Below the pieces are notes generated by a model. It was not told the DNA's origin, made no database searches, and was given only the letters and a program-made list of their open reading frames with translations. Positions 1 to 10,429 of a stretch of DNA of 64,000 nt are shown here, piece by piece (within the stretch, counting starts at the first letter, position 1; each line of letters opens with the position of its first letter). A program made the position numbers and the translations under genes. Source of the DNA: Tetmemena sp. SeJ-2015 (Eukaryota; Ciliophora; Spirotrichea; Sporadotrichida; Oxytrichidae); assembly GCA_027382625.1 (NCBI GenBank), contig JAJKFJ010022465.1, forward strand, positions 1-64,000, written 5' to 3'.

Positions 1-630
1 GGGTCTTTTTTAGATTTGAGAGATCGGGCTTTCTTTTTAAAGGGTTTTTTCTCTTTTTTGGGAAGCTTTTAGATTTTGCTTAATATCATTACATTTATAA
101 AAATGGTTTGTTTTAAAAAATTTAATTTTTTATTTAAATTTAAGTTTCGATTTAAAAAAAAGGGTTTTTTTAAAAATTAAAAAATTTTAAATTTTCTCTT
201 CATCTTTTTTTTCATAAAATTAAAAAAATTGCCCAAAAAAAACTTTTTTTTAAAAAAATTTAAAATTTAAAATCTTCAAAATTTTTTTATTTTAAAATTT
301 TAAAAGTTTTTGAAAAAATTTTTATAAAAAATTAAATAAAAAAAATTTGAAAAAAATAAAAAGATAAAATTTTTTTATAATTTAAAGGTAGCGTCCAAGA
401 TTTCTTTAAATACAATTTAAAATTTTTTTCTAAAGGACAATTTTAATAAGCTTTTTAAAAATCTATATTTCTAAACTTATTTCAATTTTTTTTTTTAATC
501 TATTTTTTATTTATAAAAAACTAATTTTTCAACAAAATTTTTTGAAATTAAAATCAGTTTTTTTTTAAAAAAAATGAGTTTTAAACGCAAAATTTTTTGG
601 GGGAAATTTAAGGCGAAAACTAAAAAAAAA
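1..630. other. Low-complexity A/T block, probable assembly artefact
   Basis: Nearly pure runs of A and T with collapsed homopolymers and no pointer, repeat or reading frame that I can support. Similar blocks occur at about 47460-47600, 48810-49110 and 59740-60235, which suggests low-quality consensus rather than biology. I see no gene here. Confidence 0.6.
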
Positions 631-631
631 A

Positions 632-820
632 GGATGGCGAGGAAGGACACCCAGACTCTTTCAATAAATAAATTAGATTATTTTTGAAATATGATGACCT
701 CCAATAATAGGGATCTAAGTCTATTTGATTTGCCCCAAGACATTCACTGTTTTAAAGGCATCCGCTGCATTCAGTCGAAAACTCTTCTAGTGAGTATGTC
801 CCCGCTTCACAGATTACACA
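632..820 (-). CDS. Cys-rich segment of a surface protein
   Basis: Read on the minus strand with TAA/TAG as Gln, this segment encodes CVICEAGTYSLEEF, CSGCLQNSECLGAN, then DPYYWRSS. The spacing C-x2-C-x-A-G-T-Y-S followed by C-x2-C and a YYWR(S) motif is the pattern of EGF/TNFR-like cysteine-rich ends of large ciliate and oomycete surface proteins that carry Pmp/beta-helix repeats upstream. Beta-helix segments lie upstream on the same strand (see 2600-10425), so this is probably the C-terminal ectodomain of the same gene, continuing past the left edge. It is a partial MDS with no start or stop. Family assignment is by motif; joining to the other segments is inference. Confidence 0.6.
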
Positions 821-1155
821 TCTAAATAAAGCTATAATAAGAAAAATAATTTACTTATTCTCAGATTCAATTTCTCCGAAAGTGCAGTTTATTAATTTTT
901 ATTAACAAAATTTCGAAAGCTAATTGAAAATTCATCGTAGTTTATATCTTTATCAGCTCTAAGAGGCTGCATTTTCTTGACTTTTGTGTTTATAATGTTG
1001 ACTGAATATACTTTATAGGCCACATTCACTCTTTTAAAAAATAAAATTTTTATTTCAAATTTTTAAAACTCTTAAATACTCTTCCATTAATGATATTTGA
1101 ATTGCATTTAAATACTATTAATCTAATATTTTTCTCTCTTTACTCTCTCTAAAAA

Positions 1156-1863
1156 TTATTGAAAAAATGCTATTGAAATTGCAAAATTCTTAAATATAAC
1201 AAATCTAGCTAATTTCAGTTGCTTATTTAAGGCTTAGTCTCCTAGTCTAGCTCTTTAAAGAGGTGACAGTTTGAAATAAAACGTATAGTCTTATTTAGAG
1301 AATGGTTGAATTAAATATAAAACTTCTAATATAATATCTGACATCTAGAAAAATTTTTGGAAAAATCAAATAAGTTGGAGATGATTCATCATAATCTTGA
1401 CATTAAAATTAGGTAACTTTTGTTGAAGTAAAACTCCATTCTGATGTAGTAAAACTCCACTTAAAATTTTTTGAAATTAGCCAATCAGAGACTTAAATAA
1501 TAAAAATTTAAAGAAAGCAAAGTCTCTGATTGGCTAATTTAAAAAAATTTAAAAAGATGGAGTTTTACTACATCAGAATGGTTTTACTTAAAACTTAAAT
1601 GAAAATACCAAATTTTTAATTCAAGATATGATGAATCATCTCCAACTTTTTTTGATTTTTCCAAAAATTTTTCTAGATGTCAGATATTTATTAGAAGTTT
1701 TATATTTAATTCAACCATTCTCTAAATAAGACTATACGTTTTATTTCAAACTGTCACCTCTTTAAAGAGCTAGACTAGGAGACTAAGCCTTAAATAAGCA
1801 ACTGAAATTAGCTAGATTTGTTATATTTAAGAATTTTGCAATTTCAATAGCATTTTTTCAATA
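1156..1863. repeat. Foldback inverted repeat, about 0.7 kb
   Basis: The left arm (about 1157-1493) and right arm (about 1521-1863) are near-perfect reverse complements around a loop of roughly 27 bases (1494-1520). Innermost arms are GCCAATCAGAGACT and its complement; outermost are ATTGAAAAAATGC and GCATTTTTTCAAT. The left arm carries an internal duplication of GTAAAACTCCA. No ORF is credible and no clear target-site duplication is visible. It sits between two segments of the surface-protein locus, so it would be removed with an IES. Arm pairing is seen directly; mobility is inferred. Confidence 0.85.
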
Positions 1864-1869
1864 TAAATC

Positions 1870-2590
1870 AATTGAAAGGAGATGCTAAATAATATTTTAC
1901 AAAATGAGAAATAAAAATTTATAAATGATTAGCAATTAATTATCTTAATATACTGATTCTTTTCTATTTCTAACTGAGAAAATGATTTTTCCCTCAATAC
2001 TTCTAATTGATAAAATTACTCTCGGTCTTTGATTAAAATATATAGTAAAAAGCACTTAGCAGAGTAATTACAGACGATTGTATGTTTTCAAATTCATCTA
2101 TTCACTAAAAATTTTAAAATAGAGAAGTATAACTACTCTAAGATTTCATATATTAAAGAACTGCGGGTTTGGATCCTAAATTAATTTCATTTATTGAGAA
2201 AAAAAGAATTTTATGTTTGAAATTTCTCTCTTTTAAAATTTTTCAAAACCTTTTGAAAAAAGGAAGGAAAGCAAATATTTAGAGTTTCTTTTTATTTTGA
2301 TAATTTGAGTTTCTGACATACAAATGTGAATTGAAATATAAAATTTTCTTGTTAGATATTTTGATTAATTAGAAAAAAAATATAATTAAAGTAAAATTTT
2401 TTATATTATATTTTAAAATTTAGCACAAATAGGCTAGAGTAAACTTAGCTACAATTTCATTGATATTTCTTATAATAAATATTTTGGCATAAGTTAGTTA
2501 CCAATTAATAGAATTAATTTGAGGAATAGTAATTTTATTTTACGATATAAATATAATTTATTAACATTTAAAAAATATGAAACAATTAAA
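1870..2590. other. AT-rich spacer (IES-like)
   Basis: Between the foldback element and the next coding segment I see only AT-rich sequence without a convincing frame or repeat. It is most simply part of an IES of the surrounding minus-strand gene. Confidence 0.4.
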
Positions 2591-2599
2591 ATGAAAGAG

Positions 2600-2985
2600 A
2601 TTATAGCTGTTTGGAGCGGCTTAGAATATTAGACTACTGAAAGTGGCCACTCCACTGGATACTGTAACTTGCTTAGTGCCGGAAACTTAGCCTGTTGAAT
2701 TTATCTAATCAATAGAGATACTCCTATTTATAGTTAAAAAGAAGAGTATTCCTTACGTTATAAAATAAAATAAAACTAAAGTTCTTGAATCATTTGTCAT
2801 TCTCTATCCTTCAACGTCTAATAGCTCGACAGTAATAACTCCTGTATAGCTTTAACCACTTGCCACTAGCTCACTCACAGTAACTTCTATAACTCTCACA
2901 TCGATTGCATAGCTAGCTATATTGCTCCCATATACTGCATAGTTAGAAGTTCCAAATGTAGAAGTTAAGTTAAACTTTAAACCAT
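2600..2985 (-). CDS. Adhesin-like segments of the surface protein
   Basis: Two minus-strand stretches read well with code 6. The first (about 2985-2770) contains NYAVYGSNIASYAIDVRV, then SGQSYTGVITVELLDVEGQ. The second (about 2702-2600) contains NSTGQVSGTKQVTVSSGVAT, then FSSLIFQAAPNS. The pattern 'sG-x-vtVeLlD-x-xGq' followed by 'sGt-x-x-vtvssGvatFssl' is that of repeated extracellular beta-sandwich modules in large ciliate surface proteins. An IES of about 70 bases probably separates the stretches. It lies downstream (in gene direction) of the beta-helix repeats and upstream of the Cys-rich segment. Domain naming is by pattern only. Confidence 0.6.
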
Positions 2986-3039
2986 TAAAATATTAAGGTC
3001 CATGTATTTATTTTTACATAATATTCAGATTTATCGATG

Positions 3040-3262
3040 GTTGGCGAATAGGAATTGTAAGTGATAGCTCCTCCAGATATTGATGCAATATTTTAATCAA
3101 AGTAGCTTGTTGTGATGTTATAGTAGCACTTCTAAGCTATATCAATTTTTTATAATTATCACTATTCTTACACAATTAACAAAGTAGTGAATAAAGTAAA
3201 ATATGTGAGAGAGCTCCTCCCCTTTAAGCCTGATTATTTGTGAAGGTACTGTTAATTAATCT
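3040..3262 (-). CDS. Beta-helix (Pmp-like) repeats of the surface protein
   Basis: Minus-strand stretches read INSTFTNNQAQRGGALSH (about 3262-3195) and YFDQNIASISGGAITYNS (about 3125-3040). N-x-x-F-x-N-x-x-A followed by GGA(I/L) is the signature of polymorphic-membrane-protein/right-handed beta-helix repeats. AT-rich sequence between the two stretches breaks the frame, as expected for an IES. Neighbouring stretches on the same strand have the same character, so I treat this as a continuing gene. The repeat family is recognised by motif; MDS ends were not resolved. Confidence 0.6.
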
Positions 3263-3324
3263 AAGATTAGTATTCTGAAGTCTAAATTAAGTTAATTATT
3301 TTTATTTTATTAAAAAACATGCCT

Positions 3325-3580
3325 TATTAATTTAAAATAGTCTCATAGCTCCACCATCCTGAGTATTTTGGAGATTGAGCATTTAGCAATTTGTAAGGTA
3401 TATAGTAGAGGTTTGAGCTACTATTCCTCTGAGACTTTGTAAATTCATAGGCATTCCATTTCCTGGATTTGAATTATTGGTATTGTTTGATGCAGTAATA
3501 GTTGTTGTTGTAGTAGTTGAGCTAGACTAAGAAGTCGATGAAGTTGTAGTTGTTGAAGTTAAAGTAGTGCTTAATTTTTA
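3325..3580 (-). CDS. Ser/Thr-rich linker plus beta-helix repeat
   Basis: The minus strand encodes a run of Thr and Ser (LTSTTTTSSTSQSSSTTTT), then Asn-rich sequence (NNTNNSNPGNGMP), then NCQMLNLQNTQDGGAMRLF, which resembles a Pmp-type repeat (DGGAM). No TGA interrupts it. The mucin-like low-complexity stretch followed by a beta-helix turn fits an extracellular, probably O-glycosylated linker. It ends at AT-rich spacer on both sides (probable IESs). Confidence 0.6.
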
Positions 3581-3599
3581 GGCATATAATTTATTCAAT

Positions 3600-4380
3600 A
3601 AATTTTAGAACATTTTAAAAGGTAATTAAATTTTAATCTTAAGATTTCCAATCTAAAATATTGTTAACTTTAAATACAAGTTTTTGTCCAAAAGAATTGG
3701 GGCAAAAGACTTTTTATTTTAATATAAGTTCAACAATATCTATAAACTATTGAAAAAGTAATGAGTATTACTTAAAAAGAGGGTGTCTATAAAGTTGGCT
3801 TGAGAGTATTAAACTTGAATAACGTTTCCTGTAAAATTATATATGCTGCAATTTTGGAAGGTCGCATTCTTACTTCTCATTATGTAAACATAAAATATTT
3901 TATTTAATTCTTATCAGACATATAATTGTCATAGCATTATCTTTCATAATTATGATATAAGAAAGCATAACCTTTTCTTATAAAATCTATTTCATATATG
4001 CCTATTTTTAAAAAAAATTCCACTTTTAAAATTTATAAATCATTTTCGAGCTAGCATTCATTTTATTTAATATATTTAGTTTTTAATGAGCTAACTAATT
4101 TTTGATTTCAAAATTGATTATAAAAGGCTTGGCCTATAACTTTATTTTAGAAATATATTAATCCTAAATAATTTTAAGAGGAGATATTTTTTCTTTAATC
4201 TCTTAACTTAATGATAATTGAATTTGTTATAGAGATTCTGTTAGAATTTATTGAAAAAGAAATTCCATCTTTAATAATTTCAATAAACTAATTTGATTAA
4301 TCCTGACACTCATTGAAAACAAAAAAGCTAAAATATTTAAATGATAAAAAATGCAATTATTATTTGTCAAATGAATATAT
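3600..4380. other. AT-rich spacer between surface-protein segments
   Basis: I found no convincing frame or repeat in this stretch; it is most likely IES sequence. Confidence 0.35.
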
Positions 4381-4389
4381 TAATACTAT

Positions 4390-4930
4390 AGAGTTTATAT
4401 GATAGGATCAGGCCCATTCTTTTTAACATTTTGTATAGTCACGTTCCTGAAGAAGGCATTACTAAGATCTATTCTTATCGCTAAGTCTCTATAATTAACT
4501 CATAATGACAAATTATTTATTTAATTATACTTTAAAGTGAGCTATTAAAGAAGATAGTGCTGATTATGGAAATGTTTGAACTCTTTGCAAATATTCCTTG
4601 CACACTCATGTTCTGGATGCTGCTATTAGTGAGTCTCATTCTGCTATTTTTTTGAAGAGAAAACAAGTACTAGGATCTAATATAAATAAAATTAAACTTT
4701 GTGGAGAGTTAGATTGAAACTTTCCATTCGCCATAGTAACATTGTTAACTAAGGCTATGCTCTGAATAATGGAAATGTAAGAAGTGTCTTAATTGCCGAT
4801 TACTATATTGTTTATGATAGTACTATTTATTTCTAATTAAGAAGTAAAAGCGCTGAGAAGTTTGGTCTCTGACTAAAACTGACATCCTTGTATTGAAAAA
4901 TATCCTCTCAATATTTGAATTGAGTAGAGA
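4390..4930 (-). CDS. Beta-helix repeats of the surface protein
   Basis: Three minus-strand stretches share the same style. One reads TIINNIVIGNQDTSYISII then ALVNNVTMANGKFQSNS (about 4890-4690). One reads SSIQNMSVQGIFAKSSN, ISIISTIFFNSS (about 4640-4550). One reads RIDLSNAFFRNVTIQNV (about 4480-4400). They are rich in Asn, Ser and Ile with alternating hydrophobic residues and N-x-S/T sites, as in right-handed beta-helix ectodomains. A one-base slip in a T-run near 4905 joins an upstream stretch. These look like successive MDSs of the same minus-strand gene. Confidence 0.55.
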
Positions 4931-5099
4931 TCCCCATTAGACAACTCGCTCTAAATCGATGGCAAAATAATGTTAAACTTTGTCAAATAGTAAGAGGGGA
5001 TGTACTTCGATCGAAATTGACTCACAGAAATTATTAAAGTCAATATACTTCCTAATTAATTCAATCTTAAAATCTTTATTATATATTTGGAGATATTTT

Positions 5100-5526
5100 G
5101 TTTTAAATTAAGGAACAAATAAATAATTGGTTGCACCCCTAGCACTTTGTTTCTGGTGGTGTTCAGACCTCCTCTCTGGGGGGTACTCCACTTGATTATG
5201 GGTTACAACCCGGACAGCTTCGTTTACCCTGACTTGGGATCGGAGCGTCTCGCCCTATTCTAGCCACTTAGACCAATGTTGAGCAACACAAGCGGCTGTA
5301 GTTGACGGTACGCCTGAATAAGCTTCTCTGGTAAGTTTACTGTTTAGCACTTTTGCACATTTATAAAACTAGAGTGTACTTTTAAAGCCGGTTGCACCTT
5401 AATCATGCTAATGTACTTAATGGCTTTACTAAATTTATAATTATAGATTGCTTTAACTTAAAACTATTTAGTTTAGGCGAAGTGTATTACTCCAACCAAT
5501 TATTTATTTATTCTTTAATTTAAAAC
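5100..5526. mobile_element. TIR element with GC-rich core
   Basis: Positions 5100-5133 and 5493-5526 are reverse complements over about 34 bases with few mismatches (inner end ...AATAATTGGTTG / CAACCAATTATT...). The interior at about 5130-5350 is much richer in G and C than its surroundings, and holds the short repeat GGTTGCACC at both 5131 and 5388. No transposase-length ORF is present, so it is non-autonomous. It lies between coding segments of the surface-protein locus, as expected for germline-limited DNA. I see no clean target-site duplication. Confidence 0.7.
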
Positions 5527-5884
5527 TAAACATCTCTAAATATATATGATCTAATTGACGTGGATAAAGCCATTTTTAAAAAATTGTTAAAAAATTAATT
5601 TTAATGTCATAAATAGCAGTTCTAATAATCTTTAATTCAAAAACAAAGATAAGAATTAAAAGTTATTTTGGTAAATGTGCATAATAAATTGACAGCTTAT
5701 TACATAAAATTCCTCAATTTTTTTGCACAAAATAATTTGATATTTAGAGTTAAAAATTACCACAAAGACCTAATCAATTTCTTTCAGATACTATAAATAT
5801 TTTAGCGATAAAAGAACCTCAAAATGGTTTTATTTTTTGTTAATATCTTTTATTTAAATTTTTAATAAAAATATGATTTAAAAA

Positions 5885-6420
5885 AATTATTAAGTTCTGA
5901 GTAAAATTAGAGTTGATGATTTGAGATTTAGAAGAGACTGCATCAACAATGCCAATAAGTGAGTTTTTCAATCCATTAACCTAAGAAAAGACTTTTATAT
6001 ATTTGTTAAAGCTACTATTCCTGACAGTGAATAAATTAATTTAGTGATTAAAGCATTCTCATTGACCGAAGCAAACCCATTCTTAATAGCTGCACACTGA
6101 TAGAATGTGCAATTATCTATTTATACTAGCGCCTCATACGCAAACAATATTCCCCCTTCATATGCAACTATTCATAATTATTATAATTTGTTATTTAAAA
6201 TTATAAATAGTAATGAATTTAATAATTTAATAGGATAACTATGTTGTAGAAATAACTATTCTTGAGGGTGACTAGTGTTTGATTAGAGTCTGCGAGAACA
6301 AAGCCTCCCCTCTTTTGATTGAATCCATTTCTTATGTCTGAGTCCATCAATGTGAACTGAGTTTTGCTTCGCACAATCACCATTGAGGTATAGTTTGAAG
6401 TCAGATTCAATTTAAATTAT
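5885..6420 (-). CDS. Beta-helix repeats of the surface protein
   Basis: Minus-strand stretches read TSNYTSMVIVRSKTQFTLM, RNGFNQKRGGFVLADSNQT and LVTLKNSYFYN (6410-6219), AYEGGILFAYEALVQIDN then CTFYQCAAIKNGFASVN (about 6180-6060), and FTVRNSSFNKYIKVFSQ then NSLIGIVDAVSSKSQIINS (about 6020-5890). GG(I/F) turns after charged loops and repeated N-x-S/T sites match the neighbouring segments. Short frame changes between stretches fit IESs or base-call slips. No start codon with a signal peptide is visible here. Confidence 0.55.
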
Positions 6421-6579
6421 GATTTAGCATAGTTACGTTCTTGAAAAGTATTCTCAAAGATATAAATATAATAGCTTAATATTTTCATTAAGAAAAATAA
6501 AAAAATGTATTTAAATATATATTCTAACATAAATTATTTTCCGTCAAAATTGAAATATACTTTAAAAACAAAGGTAAAG

Positions 6580-6890
6580 CAGTAGAATTATTTTCAGCTG
6601 CTTCAAAATAGAAGCTAGAGATGTAGACTAACTAAAATAAGCTGTTCGTCATAACTAATGGCGCTTTCATGTTACTTTCAACCCTCATTATATAATATAG
6701 AAATAATTTATTAAATGGAGAAGCTTATTCCATTTATTTCTTAATATAAGTAAAAAGCATATCTTAATATTAAACTTTATTTAAAATGTAGAATGAAAGA
6801 AATTTGAACCCAAAAACCAACCTCCAAGTCTGCACTATTGAAAATAGTTGCAGCTTGGAAGATTAATTCCGGTGCTACAATATTTATGGT
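6580..6890 (-). CDS. Beta-helix segment of the surface protein
   Basis: The minus strand reads LIFQAATIFNSADLEVGFWV (about 6885-6800) and PLVMTNSLFQLVYISSFYF then EAAENNSTALPLF (about 6680-6570). The composition and the alternating hydrophobic pattern match the other beta-helix segments. It is interpreted as part of the same long minus-strand gene; the boundaries are approximate and are not tied to confirmed pointers. Confidence 0.45.
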
Positions 6891-6899
6891 ATATTATGA

Positions 6900-8120
6900 T
6901 CATTAATTATAATTCATTATTTCTCTAAGTATATAAGATATGGGTTTATATATAAACTGATAAAATATTTTCAATTATTCACAGCTCTTAATAAGCTATT
7001 ATGAATGGAAATTGTTTTATTTTTAATCTTATTAGATCAATTCTGAGTTGACCTAAAAGAGACCACTTAAAAATTTAAGTCTTTTCTCATATTCATCGAC
7101 ATATAAAACTCTCATGCTAATTTTAGTTAATATTTTATATAAAAAGGAACATTTAAAACGATTATATAGTTGACAAATTTGGAACTAAATTTATACTCTG
7201 ATAAAGATAGATTATCAAACTAAACCTGGAAGTTAGAGGGAGTGTAGAAGTCTCCAAAGTAAATGAAGGTGGATTATTTTACAAGGAATGCTTTTTATAT
7301 TTGCATGTTCTTCAAAATAATTTACAAGATGAGAGAATCAATTATAAATGTGACATATTTATAATTATCATTATGAATCATAAAAATCAAATAAGCATTA
7401 TTTATAATTAAATTATAGATAAATTATTCTTTTAAAAAAATGCAATAGAATCAATATTTTATAATTAGAATAGTTATGATTAGAAGGAGTTAGATTGATA
7501 TCATCTTAATTTAGGTCAGTTACTGAAAGTAAATTGAGTTGGCTTTAAGTCATGGAAATTTCACTTATTGAAGAAGATATATTTTTGTTACTCTTTATCA
7601 GGATTTGACTCATTTTAAAAATTATAGTATAAAATATTTTTTTTTATCCTTAAATAATACTTTTATGTCATAAAATTATGGATTAATTTAGAAAAACTAA
7701 TTATATTTAGATTTCTTATTTATAGCTTAATTTGATGACATTCTTTATAAAAATAATCTATAATTACAATATAAGGGAAGTTTTTACAACTGCTTAGTAA
7801 CCACCATTTTGAGATTTATTTTTCATTTAGCATCTCATACTCATCAAATCATATTCATCTATGGAGTGGAGATTATCATGAAATTACTCTCTATCATCAA
7901 AATACTAATCTTTAAAGAATTTATAATCGTAAATTGTTAATAATCAATGAAACATTTATACTTCAATAATCAGTGGCGCTCTTTCTTCAAATTATGATTT
8001 ATGAGGAGTTTTAAAATTATAAAGATCCTCAAGGAAAGGTAAAGGAGAAGAAATTTAACTTTTTCTGATTAATATAAAGTTTTATTTATGATTCAAATTA
8101 AGATAGACAACTAAAATTTA
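6900..8120. other. AT-rich spacer with weak coding hints
   Basis: Mostly AT-rich sequence. Around 7190-7290 both strands have short open stretches of beta-helix character, but I cannot choose a strand. Nothing else is supported. Confidence 0.3.
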
Positions 8121-8129
8121 AAAAATCTA

Positions 8130-8270
8130 ATTGACTTTGTTAGGTTGTGAAGTGGGACCTGATTGCTTAAATGATACTTTCAATAAAGCTAATACTAATC
8201 CTTGCAAGATTTATTCTTTAAGAGTATTTTCCTACGAAAAACCTGGTATTGATTATATTTAAATTTAATT
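8130..8270 (+). CDS. Coding segment, unknown protein
   Basis: The plus strand reads LLGCEVGPDCLNDTFNKANT, NPCKIYSLRVFSYEKPGIDY without a TGA. Its composition (Cys, Pro, Asp, Gly) is clearly unlike the surrounding spacer. I do not recognise the family. Another plus-strand segment with similar character lies at 9187-9362 and may belong to the same gene. No start or stop is present, so it is probably one MDS. Confidence 0.4.
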
Positions 8271-8694
8271 AATCTTTTTAAATAATCGATAAGCTTGGGT
8301 GCTTACTACAACAACTTTTGGTTTTTATTAAAATATCTAGTTTGGCAACTTTTTTTTATTTAAAAAAATAAGTGGGATTTCTTAACTGCTCAGAATTTCT
8401 TATTAAATATTTAATGTATAGTGTAATCTTTTAAATTCTGAAAAAATTAAAACTCATTGGCTAAAAAAATAGCATTATTTGAATTGAAGATTTGTATAAA
8501 TTAAATTAATTTTATTATTTTGTTATAATTTTATCTTGTAAATTAGATATCATTGTTAAAATGTAGCTATTGTAATAATCTCTTGAGGTGTAGTTAATAT
8601 AGTTTTAATTTAGCTAAGATATCTATTATTGGTTAAGATAATGACTAATTATGCATAATTCAATCAGTTAATATAATAGGTTAAGGCCAATATT

Positions 8695-8872
8695 CCATGC
8701 TTGCATGGAACAAAATCGTGTAAAAACTCACCAGCAGTAATATCTTCATATAATTTTGGATTGTTTTCATCAATACATTCAGGTAAACAATTTAAACTCA
8801 TATCACTTACAGGATGCATAAAAAATGGAATAGAATAACGTGAAGTTCCCCATAATTCTCTTGGTGGATTTT
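8695..8872 (-). CDS. C-terminal part of a 2OG-Fe(II)/IPNS-like oxygenase
   Basis: The minus strand encodes PRELWGTSRYSIPFFMHPVS, then LNCLPECIDENNPKLYEDIT and AGEFLHDF. In the isopenicillin-N-synthase/flavonol-synthase-like 2-oxoglutarate Fe(II) oxygenase family, the R-Y-S-I-P-F-F strand carries the Arg that binds the 2OG carboxylate. It is followed by 'C(L/I)P-x-C-(I/V)-D-x-x-N-P-x-x-Y' and 'I-T-A-G-E-(Y/F)-L', as here. The Fe-binding HxD...H part must lie in another segment that I did not find. No TAA/TAG Gln codon occurs in this short piece, and it is on the strand opposite the adjacent plus-strand segments. After AGEFLHDF the sequence leaves the family pattern, so an MDS end is likely near 8735. 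Confidence 0.75.
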
Positions 8873-9186
8873 AAAATAATATTTATTTAATTTTTGACTT
8901 AGTTCTATGATGGCTTAATTATTCGCTTTAATTTGAACTTACATTTCTAGTTTATAATCCTCTAAAACCTGAGCTATAATATAATAATTTGAAGTAAAAA
9001 AATATTAAAATAATATTTAAAAGGTAATGATTTTCCTATGTTGTATAAAACAATTGGATCATGAAGCTAACAATTTATGATTTAATGTATTTGTAAAACA
9101 AAATAAAAATTAATTATCTAAAATTGTATTTATCTACGATCTTCAATTAAGGCCTTTAAAATGTAAGTTAGATAAATCATTTATAT

Positions 9187-9362
9187 AATTGGATCCAATT
9201 CCTAATCCAATGTATGGCGACTGGGAAAAGCCATTGTATAAAGGAGATAAATTAAGTGAGGCTGATAAAGCAAAACAAAGACTGGATCGCTTAAAAGGCT
9301 TTTAATTATTTAAGTCTCCAAGTGCAATAACAAAATGTATGTCTAATTGGAGGGACAAGTGA
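9187..9362 (+). CDS. Coding segment ending at TGA, unknown protein
   Basis: The plus strand reads DPIPNPMYGDWEKPLYKGDK, LSEADKAKQRLDRLKGFQLF, KSPSAITKCMSNWRDK and then TGA at about 9358-9360. The charged, helix-forming C-terminus and a clean TGA suggest a true gene end. It may be the 3' MDS of a gene whose other segment is at 8130-8270; no shared pointer was found. Function not recognised. Confidence 0.45.
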
Positions 9363-9369
9363 AAATACT

Positions 9370-9910
9370 ACTTTAATTTTTTTAAGAATTAGGGAATTAA
9401 TGTTAATTTTGTAACATAAACATAATAATTTTCCTTCATACTATTATTTTATCATCCGAAAATTAAAGAGTTTGCTAATTCTGAAACCAAAGCATTAATT
9501 GTCTTAATTTAACAATTTCATTCTTTCAAGCATTAAATTTTCTAGTTTATATTTTAGTTGACTGAGTTGAATGACACATTTTATATAATGAGTTATTCCA
9601 AGAAGGAACAAGAGATAAACTAAATTATGGCAATCAATTAAAAAATATTAATTCACTTTTAAAAATGAAAAAAAATGTAAGATGATTTTTAAAAAAATCT
9701 AATATTTTGCTCAAAGAGAAAATTTTTTTTATAATTTAAACTCCAAAATGATTTAGAGGGAATTTTTCAAATTATTTAACTTGATTATTTCAAATTAATT
9801 TACCAAAACTAAAATGATTTTTATTGCCTTTTTAAAAAAGTATAAGTGCACTATTTCCAGAGAGAACTAAAATAAATAACTTTATTGATATTTAAAATAT
9901 AAATTTTAGG
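9370..9910. other. AT-rich spacer
   Basis: No supported frame or repeat was seen in this stretch. Confidence 0.35.
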
Positions 9911-9914
9911 GTAC

Positions 9915-10425
9915 TTACAGATTGATTAAAAAGTGGAGTTCACTATGGAGAAGGAGGTTAAATAATTATTTGTCTCCAAAAGAATATTTTCAAAAGCAGT
10001 TACATTAGTAAGAATAGAGTTACTTAGCGTCAAATATATATTATAAATTAAAGTTGATTAAGATTGCATCGCAGAAGAAGAAATCAGCCGCTGAGTTTTA
10101 ATGGTAGAATCCACTAAATGTTTAAGATGTCTAAATCAAACTTACTTATCAAGTTTTCAAATCTAAAGTTATTTAAGTCTACGTTTTTGTGATTTTATAA
10201 GAGGATAGGCATCTTTAAAATATTAAATCTTTGATACGATTGTTGAATTTTGGATAGTGAAGTTGTCTATTCTCAAAGAAAAGCTAGAGTTGGTTGATAA
10301 TAAGCTCTATGAGGATAGTTAGAGAGTTATGTTTTCTAATTTTATATTCGCCAACGTTTAATTTTCTAAGTCTGTGCTCAGTTCAATAAGATTTCCGCTC
10401 GCAGTAGAAAATAAGCAAAACAAAA
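9915..10425 (-). CDS. Beta-helix segments of a surface protein
   Basis: The minus strand reads GNLIELSTDLENQTLANIK, LENITLQLSSQSLLSTNS, SFSLRIDNFTIQNSTIVSKI (about 10420-10190) and TLSNSILTNVTAFENILLE, TNNYLTSFSIVNSTF (about 10040-9920). These have the same Asn/Ser/Ile/Leu alternation and sequons as the segments at 3-7 kb, and are probably more N-terminal segments of the same long gene. A middle stretch (about 10150-10060) is weaker. Exact MDS ends were not resolved. Confidence 0.55.
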
Positions 10426-10429
10426 AGTG

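Noticed and set aside
5130..5400. tRNA, 5S or 7SL-like RNA
   Set aside because: No cloverleaf, A/B box spacing or conserved 5S/SRP words could be found; only the GC-rich composition suggested RNA.
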